The notes beneath the pieces are model-generated. The model worked only from the letters and a program-made list of their open reading frames with translations, was not told the origin of the DNA and did not search any database. From assembly GCA_942159475.1 (NCBI GenBank), contig OW804095.1:57006773-57070772 (forward strand): DNA of 64,000 nt, given 5' to 3'. Every line of letters begins with the position of its first letter. Within the stretch, counting starts at the first letter, position 1. The translations under genes were made by a program, and so were the position numbers. This document shows, piece after piece, positions 12,380 to 25,393 of this stretch. The DNA is from Sthenelais limicola. Its lineage: Eukaryota > Annelida > Polychaeta > Phyllodocida > Sigalionidae.

Positions 12380-15300
12380 TTATTTCTTCGTCCAATGTTT
12401 CATCCCAGCTGGATGAAGAATAGAATCGTTAAGAGTTCTCTCCTGTGTATAATAACTTTGGTTGAACTCCACTCCGAGGATTTCTTGCCCAGGACAGGAG
12501 TAAGTTACAATGACTGATCGACTGCAAGGCAGAAAGAAATGGAACAAATATTAGGCCCAACTACATGTATTCACAATAAAAGAATAATAATGTGGTTATT
12601 TTCGAAGTCGTTAGGGATTATAAAATTAACATTTGAAAAGCAGGCGGCACCTTGTTTTATGTATTACATTTCTAGTGGGAAAAGAGGGTTCATGAATATC
12701 TTAATAGTGAAAAAAAAAACTCGAAATCAAAACTTTACCTTTCGTTCTACTCGCCGATTCGATGACCTGCATCAAGCACCTGCCAAATTCTTCCAGAATC
12801 ATTCGTTCCTGGTTAAGTTCTAATTGACGCGTTCTTTCTGCCTCTTCAGCTTGTGCGATCAAACAAGCACATGTAGCTTCGGCAACTTCATTCGTCACAA
12901 ATGTGTAAGCATACCTAAAAAAAGAAAGGGTCCGCAATGATTTTCACTTAAATGATAAAAAGAGTTTTGATTAAGTTGTGTCATTGTTGACAAAGGAGGG
13001 ATTGTTGGTGCGCGAATTTATGTCCACGCGAAAATGTTTGGAGAAGGCCATTGTGAGAAAATAAATACATTTACACTATTCCATATAATCCAACTAATAC
13101 AATCTGTTTGAGAACGACCTGTTGCTTTGTGGTGCTACCACTAAATCTATAGTCCCGCGCGGTCTCAATCTGGCAGACTAGGTGCAAGGAAACCCATCAC
13201 ATCCCACCGTACCAAAAAACTAATACAATCTGCAAATCTGTATTACCTTTCTCCCGATACCGGAGCAGGAGGCCGTGTAGGGAGGTCTTGTATCTGGGAT
13301 GATAATTTCGCCTTGGCAGAAGTCTGCTGCTGAACGCGTACTTCGGCTGCATCAGCCAGATGCATCAGCGTCTTTCTGTCCGGACTTTCCTCAAAGTTTT
13401 TGCAGCCAACACATTTACATATACTTGTGCAAAGGATTTTTGCCTGGGGGAAACAAACGAAACTCGTACTGAGGTTGCGATTTGATAGAGGGAAAGGTAA
13501 ATTGTGAAGGTGAAATGGAAACACACCTAATTTTTATTTGGCCTTAAAACAAACATATAGGCATGAATCTGGCACTCAAAATCCAATCAATGTGGCCAAG
13601 TCTGAACTAGCGACCACCAATGCCTAATGTTAATATACTCCAAATGCGGTACTGACGATACGAAAATATAATTGCGAAAATTTACCACTCCTTTAATCCT
13701 TTTATGTTTACGTCTAACAATTAAAGTAATGAAACCTAAGTTACATGATCAACAGATTTCGTGTACTATTTAATATGAAATTTGCAACAGAAAGGCATAC
13801 CTCGTAACATTCGCAATAATTTTTCAAACAGCCTGAGCGTTTGCAATTGCAGCCTTTTGTATGTCTTCTTTCACCTCGACCTTTTCCTGAAAAGGAAGAA
13901 TATACGTATGATTCGTTAGGAATGGGGACTGTGATACAATAGGAGCAATAAGAGAGGCATTTAGGTAACATCAGTTATAGAATATGACATAAGTATATTT
14001 TATCAGAGGTATACAGGTTTCTATAGTCACATCTTACCTATTTTTGGATGGAAAGCAAGCGGGTTCCTATCCAAACAGACTTTGATAGCTCGCGATCGTT
14101 CATCTTCATGCTCGAGGTTATTTGCACAGTTTGTACAGTTACAATTGTGGCAGAACTCGCCGTTTGCAAAGCAGTCGCAATAAAGTTTCAAACATTGGGA
14201 TTTGGTACAATTGCAAGGTTTCCTAGGTCGTTGCCCTGAAGGCTCTTGTAAGAGGGACCTGAAAATAGGAAAATATGCATTCTTAAGTCCTGAAGCCTGG
14301 ATCTCCCAAAGAGAGCAACCTCCTAATGTCGGTATAGCAAAGGATTCCTGGGCGAAAAATCAAGATAAGAAAAGAAAACCTTATTTCATGGACGGTTGCT
14401 AAAAGTGCTATTTCACCTATGTTAAGACAGTTTTTCAACATAGGTCCTTCAGGTATAAGAATTCATAATAAGCCAAAAGTTGGATATATATAACAATTTT
14501 TATTCCGTATTATTTAAGAAGTTGTACAGAAATGGGCATGACCATCTACATTGTAGCATTTCGTGCCTTATGGCACTAGGAGGCGGAAGCAGATTATCAG
14601 TTGCAGTTTAGTTAGGTTTGCTAAATATCATTCTTATAATTATATTATTACCCAGTCAAAATATTTAGCGAGATAGTCACAGAAAAAGTATAAAAAAAAC
14701 CCCAAAATGATCCTTACATAGTGAAGTGGTAAGCAATATTCCTTTCCGCCTTTCAAAAGTATAATACTCACCCATTAACATTTTGCCGTGGCGTTTGCTC
14801 CTGCGTACTACTAGTTGCTATGGGAACAAAATTGGAAGATGAACTTTCTTGTCGCTGTACAGTTGTACCTATTTGAGGTGTGGACAATTGTTGACCAATC
14901 TGAAGGTAAATGGAATCGTACATGAGATGAAAATAATGGTAAAGAATATGTACTAAATTAATTTGCCCCAGTTATAAGATATTTCCTAAGCCACGACTTA
15001 TTTCTAGATTCCCACGAACTGTTTCTAGACCGACCGGCGAAATGGCACTGCATAACATGCTGCTGCATGCACTGCATAACCAAAGCAAGAACATTCGCCA
15101 TCACTCCTTCGGAGATGCCAAATGTACTATACAACTTCCTCCATGATCGGGAAACCCCCTCTATTTCTCATTGTCCAACACCCAAAAGTTACATGAGTGC
15201 CTAAGTTAGAGCCTTAGGGAGAGATTGGACCAAGATTTTTTAGCTCTTACTGGTATAATTACTGCATAACAGACCTCTCGTGTTGACGCCTCAAGGGCTC

Positions 15301-18300
15301 TATAGATCGGTGTTCCGATGCCATGCTCGGCGTGTCAAGTGACAGCTGAGAGAATGGTTTCTCACCCTCCCATGAGGTAGCGCCACCGTATGATGTGTAA
15401 AACAGCGCCGCGTCAGCGATTGTTTTTCACGTTGACTTAACATTAAAATTAAACGATTTTGGAGGAGGGTGGGCGGGACAGTAAGGAGAATGGTGGGCGG
15501 GATGGTGGGCAATGTCTGCCTACAAAAACAAAAACGTAAATAGCCCAAGACTTCCCCTCAAACTCTGACGATAGGCCTCGATCTGGTGCCATCACACTCT
15601 CTGGATTTTTCCTTTTTCAGAGTTACTTTATATGACCTTATGGAGAATTGCACCTCAAAAGATGGCTGTGATAAAAGCTCAGCCAAGAAGTTCCTGAGAT
15701 ATGAAAGTTGCTCAGGCCAATTTAAATATTTGGCAGAATTAATAACGTCACGGCCTGGGGATAGCTACATCATTGTCCATGGATGATATTTCACACAGGA
15801 ACATAAATCATATATTCATGATGGGGAAGGGTTACTGCCAACAGGTTAAAAAGTCATGTCGTGGTTGATTTAAATTCTCATAGAGAATGATGAGCGGAAT
15901 ATTCGGGTTTTTTTTCGGTTTTTTTTTTCATGTTTCATATAAGACCTCGTGTTACACGGGTATAACCGTGGAGGGGGTCAGGTCAGGACCCTTTTCATAC
16001 TTATGTGTACATAAAGTATAGAATAAATTAGAATGATAATTAGAGTGAGAATCCCTCCCGCAAAATACAGGAATCAGCATCAAATGTCATTTCAAAAGAA
16101 ACAGTAGGCAGATTACCTATAAAAGAACTAGGGTGATAAGGTACACAGGTATACTAGAGAGCAGAACGAAGATATACTCACAGTTCCTACTTGTGTGACA
16201 TACTGAGCAGGTACAAGAGCGAATCCTTGCAGGTTTTGTCCCGATGATATGATGGTAGTGCCTGGGGGTAGTTGTGTGAGGGTGGCGCCTGTGGAGCCTG
16301 CAGGTCGTATTTGTGCTAGTGTGTTACTTGAAGGTCGTATACTGACTTGATTTGTGGCTGGCAGAATAATTCTCTGTGACTGAGGGGTCTGTTGAACAGC
16401 TGGTCTTGTGATGACCTGAAATATACCATTTATAGAAATATGAAATATTTAAGGCAATTATAAATAAAGGAAGAAGCATATTGTCTTTTATGACCAGGGG
16501 TTGAGTTCTAAGAATCAATAAGCAAATTATGAAAGCAACAACAGATATGGATTATCGGAACATTGATATAGGTCGTGTTGGCTGCTCGTCTTATCAATGT
16601 GTCAAAACAAGTAGGAAGTATACTGGACTTATTTCAGACAGCTTGAAAGATTTTACCATTGTTTCTCTTATCTGATAAGAAAAAAAACAAGCGCCTAGAG
16701 CAAGTGTTTGAAGAGAGGTTTAAGGGCCAGGTATTAATTAAGTACTTAAGAATTAAATATAATTGTAGCCAGGACGAAGGGTTCACAGACATGGCGAAAC
16801 TTGTCAGTCTGCATTCCGAGGCTGGTGGAACTTAGGGAGGACTGGAGAAACTGAATAATAGTTATATTTGACAAAAACTGCTATCATTCTATAGTATTCT
16901 GTCCTGTGAAACCCTGTTTCGACTGGCGAAACTAACATTTCACCGGTCCTTTAAAAAAAAACATTTCACCATTTCTGTACGTTGAAACCTCAAAAGTGTT
17001 TGGGGTCATGACAGAAATCAATCACGCCGTGACGGCTATTGAATATATCATTAATCAGGAAGTATATGAGAGAATTTCCTAGCTTTCTTGGGAATAGGTA
17101 TCTTATGAATGAAACAAGGTAAAACGCATATCTGAATAGAATTGATATTCACCTGAGGATTAGATGAAGATGCAGTTGGTAGAGTGATTTTCATTTGCGT
17201 ATTAGCTGATGAAACAATTGGTTTTGCTTGTAAGGTAATTGGAGCTATAGTTGTATGCTTAGCAGTTGCTGAAAAGAAAACCACGAAATGAGATGACTTC
17301 ATTCTAGTAATTAAAGACAATTATGCAGTTGCATGTTGCCATGGGGAACTGGAACTGGAAGACCTGACTCTGGCCGGATGTTAGCAACCCATTTGTAAGG
17401 ATTTAGACATTTAAAGCACTTGGACAAATAAAGGAATATTTCAAATCGATATTCTGCTTTAAAAAGTATTGAGATGCATCAATGTCATTGGAACTACATG
17501 AATCATATAAGTTTCTTCAAATAAAATCGGACAATTAACTGACATAAAACCTTTTCAGTAAGGCTAATTTCATTTCCCTTGTGCTGGTAATAGAAGTTAG
17601 AACTACATAACAATGATATACTTACCTAACGTAGTTTGTGTTTGTGAGGCAGGTGTAGTTACAAGGCGTACGTATTGGAATTTACTACCAGCTACAGATA
17701 CTGGCTGTATGTTAGCCACACTAGAGAGGGGGATCCCTTGTATTTTAGAAGGAGGATTAACCTGTTGAACTAGTGTCATCTTCTGACCAGCTTGATTCTG
17801 AAATAGAGTCAGAATTCAGCGAGTGTTAGTGACAAAAAAGAATCGAAAAGATATATCTGATCATTTAAAAACTAAGTATCTAAAGAAGTCAATGGAACCA
17901 TGAGTACCAAAGGCAGGTTAGAGCGATACCATACACTCTATAGCAATTACCAGTTCTTCAATAAGAAAACACCGGAGGAAACAGGAACCATCACTGTCCT
18001 ACACTCTTTTGAGACCTACTTAGCGTAAACATCAAAGCGACCCAATGGTAACCCTACGACGAGCCGCTCCAAGTAGATCTCAAATAGAGTGTACCTGAGT
18101 TAACATGAATTAATACTTACTGTAACTGCTTGTTGCTTTAATATAACTTTAGATGGAGACATAGTGATAGTAGAAGGTTTTGTTGAGGCAGAAGTCAAAG
18201 TAGTAATACCCTGTGCAACACTTCCAATAGATTTTTGAACCATAGAAAATATTTGCCCAGAAGAAGTAATAATCCTCTGAGGCGATTTCCCTGCAACGGG

Positions 18301-20818
18301 AATCATAGTTATTTTTGTTGGTGTTTTCCCAGGGGAAACAGCTATTTTCTGTCCAGTTATTATCTTCGACGGAGAACCTTGAGTCATTGTAATAAACTTG
18401 GTTGGTGATTGTTGGATCCCGCTAGGAGTGAGGGTAATTGTTTTAGTGGGGGACTGTAATCCCATGGGTGTGGACACACTTGACAATCCTTGTGTTCCAA
18501 CCATCATGAATTGATGTTGCTGAGGCGGCGCGCTATGAGACGATATAGGTATAGTCACTTGCTGAGTTTGTCCTGGGTTTTTAGCAATGATCACTTTAGT
18601 AACCACCTGCCCTTTCACAGAATTGGAGTTAAGAGTTCGTTTAGTTTGCACATTTTGTACTTGTTGGGACAGGGCTTCTTGTAGCTGAGCTCCTTGAAGG
18701 ACACTGACCACTTGGGGAGTTCCTGCACTGCCCCCATGCGTGGTAATCACGCCTGAATTGTCTGATATCGAGCCCAGGAAAGAGGCTCCATCATTAGAAC
18801 TCATGGTAACCTGGGATGATGATGATGAAGAGGAGGATGAAGAGGCAGAGACTGGAGGATTTAAGTTGTCTCCATCACTGTTCTGAATCCGGTCTAGTTC
18901 AGCTTGGATGCTGTCCAAGGCAGCAAGATCGGAAAGCTGCCCTGAGAAATCTGTAGCATTCAGATTGTTCGGGTCCAAGCTGGCGGGTTCGACGGTGACT
19001 TTCTTTAGTAGACTTTGACCAGGAGCCACAGATGCTGCAGTTGTCTCACCACTCACTACAGTGTAGCTCATGAGCGACTCAACATCCTGGCCCCCTCCAA
19101 CACTAGGCTGCACCTCCACCTTTGTAGCTGCAAGAAAACAAAGTATGTTCTGAAAGATGGACAAAGTGGTGCGGAATAGACTTAATACTTGTATGGTGAG
19201 ATATAAATTGTGTGTATTATGGCCATGACCTGATATGATAAGATATGAAATGTGAATGAACGAAATATGCAGGCACATTGCGCATCTCGCATCAAATTAA
19301 GTACCGTTACGGTAAGGTGAATGCATGCATAAGATGTGGCCAAAGGAAAATAGCACCCTATGAAAACCTTGATGACTAGTGAAAAATGATTGGGTTGATA
19401 AATAGTTGATGCCATCGGAATAACCATGTTCCCGTTCATGAATGTATGCAAAATCTACCTCAAGCTACGTCAAGTTTAGCAGTGATCACTAAGAAATATA
19501 GTCTAGAGGCGTAAACCTAAAACCCACCTGTAATTCGCAAAGGGCAATGTTAGGGTGACTTGATTGATCAGGGAAGCACATACAGAGCTGCAATACAATC
19601 ACAACATCAAACATTCACACTGGACTCAGTCTATCCATTCTAGGCTCTAATCGCAACCAATAGCAATACACAAACCATGCACCGCGACAGGCAGCAAGGA
19701 AGAAAAAAAGGGGAAATATTATGGCAAAGAAGTATAAGGAAATAATTCAGGAAGATTAGAGTGGAGTGATCCTAATAATAACAAAGGCTTCGTGTAAAAG
19801 TGTGGCTAAAGCCATTTTACTCGGCGTTTCTAGACTAAAGAATCGTGATTTAATTGCTGTGCATATCTTTCAGTTAGGGAAACACATCAATATGCAGTCA
19901 ATATACAAATTTCCCTTGACATAAGATCTATCATCTAAGCAAGGGTATTGGATTTGGAATAAAGGAAACTGGTTTTCCTTTCTAGTCTAGCCTAGGTTGC
20001 ATTTATCTAATATATATAAACAAAAATAATCATTCAGAGCATTGTATATAAGAGTAAGAAATTACAGAAACTTCAGCTTTATTTTAAAGGCCACAAGAGA
20101 ACATTAGCATAATTTAAGAACGCATCTCTAAGGTTCAAATTAAAAAAATGATCTGTCAACACAAATCCGCTACGACTTGTATACCGTAGTGAAAGTGGGC
20201 AGGGTCAAGGACCACCGACCCCCCAACTTATTGACAGGCCGGTTAATGATTATTTAGATATTGTAGCACAATATAAAGTAGAACAGAATAATTCCCTAAT
20301 GATTCTATACAAATGGCCTCATCCGATCTAAACATAGGGTCTAATTAGCTTTATCGCAAGTGATTTTGCAGTGAATCCGGCACCTGGAACAAGACAGTAC
20401 CAAGCTACTTGGACGATCTCAAATGACGCGCCATTATGCTGCCTCTAGAACAGGGAAATTCAAACCACAATGGGTAAGTGAAAAAATGCCGATGAAATGC
20501 TATTAAAATGAGATTATGACCATCAAACATTTCCCACGAGTATAGCCCGTGATATTTATATCTCTTGATGTTTACATCAAGAAACATAATGTCTATGACA
20601 ATGCGAATCTCGCGCAATAACACCCTAATTTTTGGTACTTGGCAAGTCGACCTAGCCAAATCCTACCAAAACAAGGGCAATATCTCCTAAATGGCCGGTC
20701 ATATCAATACAAAACCAGAAAGATACATAAAGGAGATCCCTCAGAATGGAACAAAATAATCAATCGGTTACCATTTTGAGGCGATCATGAAATACTCACC
20801 GGTTTCCGAGGTCGGCAT
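12380..20818 (-). CDS. LIN54: LIN54 homologue, MuvB/DREAM DNA-binding subunit (11 coding exons)
   Basis: LIN54 is the tesmin/CXC-domain protein that tethers the MuvB core (DREAM, B-MYB-MuvB) to CHR promoter elements of cell-cycle genes in the nucleus. Exons in transcript order on the minus strand: 20818-20800 (ATG), 19127-18121, 17797-17626, 17268-17153, 16415-16182, 14899-14772, 14258-14038, 13886-13801, 13443-13247, 12914-12739, 12408-12380. All junctions are AG/GT and phases match throughout, giving about 794 aa. The first CXC motif begins [15 protein letters not shown] (residues 574-588). The second has [19 protein letters not shown] (643-661) followed by [13 protein letters not shown]. 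Tyr585 and Tyr656 sit where the family inserts tyrosines into the DNA minor groove. The C-terminal helical region ([16 protein letters not shown]) is present. The N-terminal half is Ser/Thr/Gln-rich with repeated SPTK-like motifs. Only the last exon (GMKHWTKK, stop) is uncertain; it rests on a good acceptor and the right phase. Confidence 0.93.
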
Positions 20819-20828
20819 TCTGTGTTTG

Positions 20829-20844
20829 TTCAAAATCACGCGCC
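20829..20844 (-). promoter_or_regulatory. CDE/CHR-like tandem element upstream of the LIN54 start
   Basis: On the minus strand GGCGCG (20844-20839) and TTTGAA (20834-20829) are separated by exactly 4 nt (TGAT), and TTTGAA ends 10 nt before the LIN54 ATG. The spacing matches the CDE/CHR layout bound by E2F/DP plus LIN54 in DREAM-regulated promoters. It could lie in the 5' UTR or core promoter; the transcription start is not known. Short motifs like this can occur by chance. Confidence 0.4.
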
Positions 20845-22484
20845 CACCATTACCATCCCATAATACGGGAGGGCTCCCAAGTCGTTCTCCGCGAAGCTTC
20901 TCGCCATACCACAGTCTAATACTCGGACGGGAATAAACGGGATACGGAATAAGGAAATTTTCGCATCACAATAATTATTTATTGGTTTTTTCCAGGCTAA
21001 TCGATATCTGGTCACCAACCTCCCGGACTCGTAGTGAAAGGAATTATAGTGGGCCGTTACAAGAAAGTGCATTTAAACTTTTTGTCCATATATATCATGA
21101 TGGTTCAGTTACAGAAATAAAACACTAAAGGAAACTAAAGGGGGAAAAATGAAACAAAAAAACCCCACACCATGTGTGTTGTTAGGTTTTAAACTTTTTG
21201 TTCTGATCTTTTTGCAAACAAAAGTGCTGCATAGTATGTATAAATGATGTTTTTTGACAGTTGTGTCAATAAAAGATGTTTTTGAAAATAATTTAGGGCC
21301 TACATATTTTAATTTTTTGAGAAAAAATTAATTTATCAGATATTCTACACGTTTTTGCATATATATGCTTGTGAATATCAGATGAAGTGTGCATGGGCAG
21401 GCTGTGGCAGATATGTTGATCCTTACCCCTATGGTGCAGATACCATATATACTTCTATCTTACGCCTATTAATAGCCTATTATTTTTGCATTTTTAGCTT
21501 AATTCATCTAATTGGTATGTAATGTTATGTAATGCCTGGCCTCCCCTACCAGACAATGCGCAAGACAGCTGGGCACAGTTGGTTATGCTAATGAGGTGAA
21601 CACTGTTACAGTGTGTAGAGATGGTCGGCATTTATTTTTTTTAAAACTGGTTTTTATTCATCGAAATCTCACATAGTGATATACGTTTCATTCATTGACA
21701 ATAAACATTTGGCTTTGATTAGGGATCTGATCAATTCAGGTTACATATAGCTCTGTGTTATTTGAGTTATCAATTAGCGTGTAGATGATAATTGGCTATC
21801 AATTATCATTAATAATAATGGATAACAGTACGCATATTTAATATTAGAGTCTTCAAGATAACCAATTAAGACTTATCACTGGTGGAGAACCCATATGATT
21901 GTATTTATTTATATTTTTTACCAAATTCAGGCAGGCCTAAACAATTATTAAGCCAAGTTAAAACAGCAAATACCGAAGTTAAAGGTTGCAGTGTTTTCCT
22001 TAATAAAATTTTCAGGAACGGCAAAATTACATAAAAATGTATTTTAGTTAAGTACCATATTAGAAATATTGTAGAGGAACATGTAAAACATACCCTCATC
22101 AGTTCAAGGAATGTTATGTGAGGGAATAAATTGCTTCAAAAAGTCTTGGCTTATAACTTTTGATTTTATCTAGAAGATCTTATCTATAATTTTTACCAGC
22201 AGTGGATAACATCCATTACTTGCGGAGAGCGGCCACTATAAAGGGTATGAAATGGATTTGTAGTAAATATTATAACTCCTGGTACACAGTTCCATCCAGT
22301 GGAGAAACACATGCAATAAACATCTCACAAACTTGCACAGATGTCATGGACGAGAAGGCGTCCCATGCATATACATTATATGCTAGCATATCACTCAAAT
22401 TTTAGGCCATGCCCCCAGCCCGGCAGAACTACATTTCAATGGCAAAACCTCTCCCAAGCTCGTAATTAGCATGATTAGCCATTC
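20845..22484. other. Intergenic region upstream of LIN54
   Basis: This region contains the putative LIN54 promoter and 5' UTR near 20.85-21.07 kb, then AT-rich DNA with a poly(A)/GGGG tract near 21.13-21.18 kb. No exon or RNA gene was recognised. Confidence 0.5.
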
Positions 22485-22775
22485 AGGGCTCAAAAAAACT
22501 ATGTTAACTTGCCTGGGGCAAGTAAAAAATGGCTCTGGGCAAGTAAAATTTAATGTTACTTGCCCATGTGGGCAAGTGGAAATCTCTATGGCCCCGATTT
22601 CAAACTCCTGTGGTGATGTCTACTTACAATGAAACAAGATAATACAGATCAGTGTGATTTCGTTTATATTTCTGCAAATAAATTTGGGCAAGTGAAAAAG
22701 GATGTTGAGCAAGTAAATCTTGGCTGCCACTTGCCCAATGGGTAAGTGAAGCTGGTAGGTTTTTTTTCGAGCCCT
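22485..22775. mobile_element. Short inverted-repeat element (MITE-like) with GGGCAAGT words
   Basis: A 291-bp unit bounded by inverted ends: AGGGCTCAAAAAAAC on the left and, read on the minus strand, AGGGCTCGAAAAAAAAC on the right. The interior has at least seven ACTTGCC/GGCAAGT words in both orientations, giving strong foldback potential. No transposase is seen, so it is non-autonomous. No clear target-site duplication was found directly at the ends. Confidence 0.65.
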
Positions 22776-23478
22776 AGCTGCCATTCCATGGGAGCAAAGA
22801 ACTACAGCTTTGTCATTGTTATTCTGTTTGGTGGCTGAATCGTCCAGGTTAAAGTGACATATCACTGAGCTCCCGATTTGGGGAAAGTTTGCCTGAATTT
22901 CGACTATGTTCTAGATTAGTATATTAGTAATGGATACCCAGGAGCATTAATGTATTGAATACATATATTTTGTGTATTTAATACATCAAAACTCCAATTT
23001 TGAACCCTGCCGCTGGTGCCATGTGCAGCACAGACACAACAGGCTGTTGGTTTGGGAAAGTCCCAGACCGCTCTTATCATAATTGGTTAAGTGATAACAC
23101 CTAGATGGGACAGGGTATATATGTCAGTATGTACCTCCTGCCTCGCTTGTACTTCACATCCCTTCACCATGCACTGAGGGCAGCACCTTATGGTCCAGTG
23201 AAGTTTAGCCGCCAGAATCGTTGAGAACATTTGTTTCCTGTGATAAATTAATTGCTTAGAGTTAACGTTATAAATTGTTGACTGACAGCATTGATATGTG
23301 CCCACCGTCCGCCGCCTACACCACCCGGGACCCGCGGTGACTATACGTTGATTAATCCATTGAACGAAGGGGTCGTCAAGTGTTTTGCCTGGTCATGTCC
23401 GCCGCCATTCTTATGGTATATCACCATAAGATGGCGCAGACAATTAGATTATATATTTTGTTACCTATTTTAATGTGA

Positions 23479-24765
23479 TAATCCTAGATTCTTTACGTTT
23501 GTTTTGATGCCATTGATGAGCGTGGCTCTTTCAGCGTACAGCTGAGAATAAAAATCATGACCTTCTTGTAATATTTTCTGTTTTTCGGTTGTCAACGAAC
23601 CATTTATAATCATTTGGGAAATGGTTTTCTTCTGGCCATTGTACTTTTCTAGGGAGCAAAAAAACTTTGAAGGCTTCTCACCTTCAGCAACCCATCTGGC
23701 TTATGATCTTAAAAGAGCTCCTGCCGCTTTTTTTAATTCGATTTCTTTCAGTGACAACTTAATATTTTCTTTTTCAACTTTTTCTTGAGGAGATAATACT
23801 GCTTTGTTGGTTAACTCATCTAGTTTTTCTTGATATATTTTTTCTCTACATCTTCTTGCTTTAGCAAGGTCAGAACTTATGACAATGGCTAACTCTCTCA
23901 CCTTAAGTTTGAAAAATTCCCATTTTAGCTTATCATCTAAATTGTTTTCATCTATATTATCAACAATATTTTCAACACCACTGACAAATCTTTCCTCATT
24001 TAAAAGAGTTGTGTTAAATTTCCAGTAGCTTTTGCCACGCTGGGCTAACCCTAGAAAGGCTTTCATGCTTAAACACCTGTGATCAGACTGTACACTGGAG
24101 CTTATTTTAACATTATTAACTCTCTGAACCATATTAGAAGATACAAAAATGTAATCTATCGTTGAAAAAAGGTCTCCCTTCTCCCATGTTCGTACTGAGG
24201 GTCTTCTTCTGTCATCCGTTGTTCTGGAGTTGATGTCTTCCACGTCTAGGTAACTCATCATTCCTTTTATTATTTTGGCTTGAGGCGATGATGGTTTGTT
24301 CACAATGTCCGCATTCATATCGCCCATTATAACCAGGTTATCGTAGGGTAGTTCTTCTATCTTTTCTCGAATTTTCTTCCACATGGCCGATTGTTCTTTG
24401 GTAAAGGCGGAGGTTGGAGCGTACACGTTACAAATAACAGTAGTAAGATCATTTATACACAAAGAGATTAACATCCATCTCCCTTCATCACATTTATCAA
24501 TCACTGTAACATACTGAGAAATATCACTGGAAATTAGATACATTATACCCCTCGAGGAGGAGCTGCCATGTGCATACAAAATCTTCCCTCCCCACTGAGA
24601 ATTCCACACTTTCTCAACTAACGGTGTTGAATGAGATTCTTGTAGGGCTACTATAATGTTTTTCTTACTAATATATTTCGTGAGCACTGCTTTTCTCTTT
24701 TTACTTTCGTTGAGGCCATTAACATTATGGGAATAACACGTTACCACTTCTCCATCCTGTTCCAT
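23479..24765 (-). pseudogene. Tx1/L1-type ORF2 endonuclease domain, nonsense-mutated and truncated
   Basis: ATG at 24765. The APE-type endonuclease motifs read in order: HNVNGL (Asn14), LQESHS (Glu43), NVYAPT, GDMNAD, FSTIDYIF and SDHRCL. This set is typical of L1/Tx1 rather than CR1/Jockey endonucleases. The frame hits TAA at 23701-23703, then continues in the same frame with ARWVAEGEKPSKFF and LEKYNGQKKTI, the linker that normally precedes the reverse transcriptase. The coding similarity ends near 23480, so no RT is present. The ORF starts 33 bp after the stop of the NADAR ORF, as in a bicistronic LINE. A dead copy. Confidence 0.85.
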
Positions 24766-24798
24766 ATTAAATTATGGATTCTCTCTATCTGATGCAGC

Positions 24799-25200
24799 TT
24801 ATACTTTTAGTTTTGCTGCTTGGGGCTGCTTTGGAGGAGCCTTGGCTTGAGCTTGCTTGGGACTATTGAGGGTTGTTCTCACCGCCATCCACATTTTGCC
24901 CAAGAAATTTCCGGAGGTTATCCAAGCTTCTTGATCTAAGACCTGGGGATTGTCAAGGGTCATACCTATACCCCATACCTTGTCTAGGGAAGCTTCTCCT
25001 ATTTCTTTTTTTTCCGTGAACTTGAGGAAATCCCTCACTACCTCATTGTTTCTCCATTTGGCTTTGAGAGCTCGTTTGATCAACTCCTCTTTGTGTTGAT
25101 TCCACTGGTCTGATCCTTGTGTCAGAGAGTACATGTTCCTCTTGCACTCCACTGGATCTAGCGTTGAAATTATTGCTATGAATAGAGGTACAGTGTGTGT
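24799..25200 (-). pseudogene. C-terminal part of a retrotransposon ORF1 with a NADAR domain
   Basis: The open frame runs from the inversion junction to TAA at 24801-24799. Its translation matches the C-terminal two thirds of NADAR domains: AIISTLDPVE, WNQHKEELIKRALKAKW, then KVWGIGMTL and GNFLGKMWMAVRTTL, corresponding to the WGIG and N-LG-LM-VR family signature. A Pro/Lys/Gln-rich tail follows. The N-terminal part (SNF and SVE motifs) is missing because the element is cut at about 25200. The only in-frame start is a non-ATG codon at 25212, so this is a fragment. Its place just before the endonuclease ORF marks it as ORF1 of the same LINE. Confidence 0.75.
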
Positions 25201-25393
25201 TGATCCTACCAAAATATTTTTTGGCTTTCAGCTAGATAACCACAACATGAGGGTGCTCAACTGGATTATTCTGCAAGCTAAGGCTCATGTACATAGGCAG
25301 AAGCTTTTTTATAAGGGGAATTTATCGTTTTTTGCCTTTAATATACGAGTTGAAACATTTATAGGTGTGAAGTTAGCATCAAAACAAGTATGA
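25196..25393 (+). pseudogene. C-terminal fragment of an L1/Tx1-type ORF2
   Basis: The frame reads DPTKIFFGF, then RVLNWIILQAKAHVHRQKL and a short Phe-rich tail to TGA at 25391-25393. The pattern P-x-IxFG followed by N-x-I-L-x-AK-x-(H/Y)-x-x-R-x-K is typical of the extreme C-terminus of L1/Tx1 ORF2 after the reverse transcriptase. It is only about 65 residues long, so the family call is moderate. Its orientation is opposite to the adjoining NADAR-endonuclease piece. Confidence 0.55.

Noticed and set aside
18490..18684. Plus-strand frame antisense to the large LIN54 exon
   Set aside because: Shadow of the LIN54 coding sequence.
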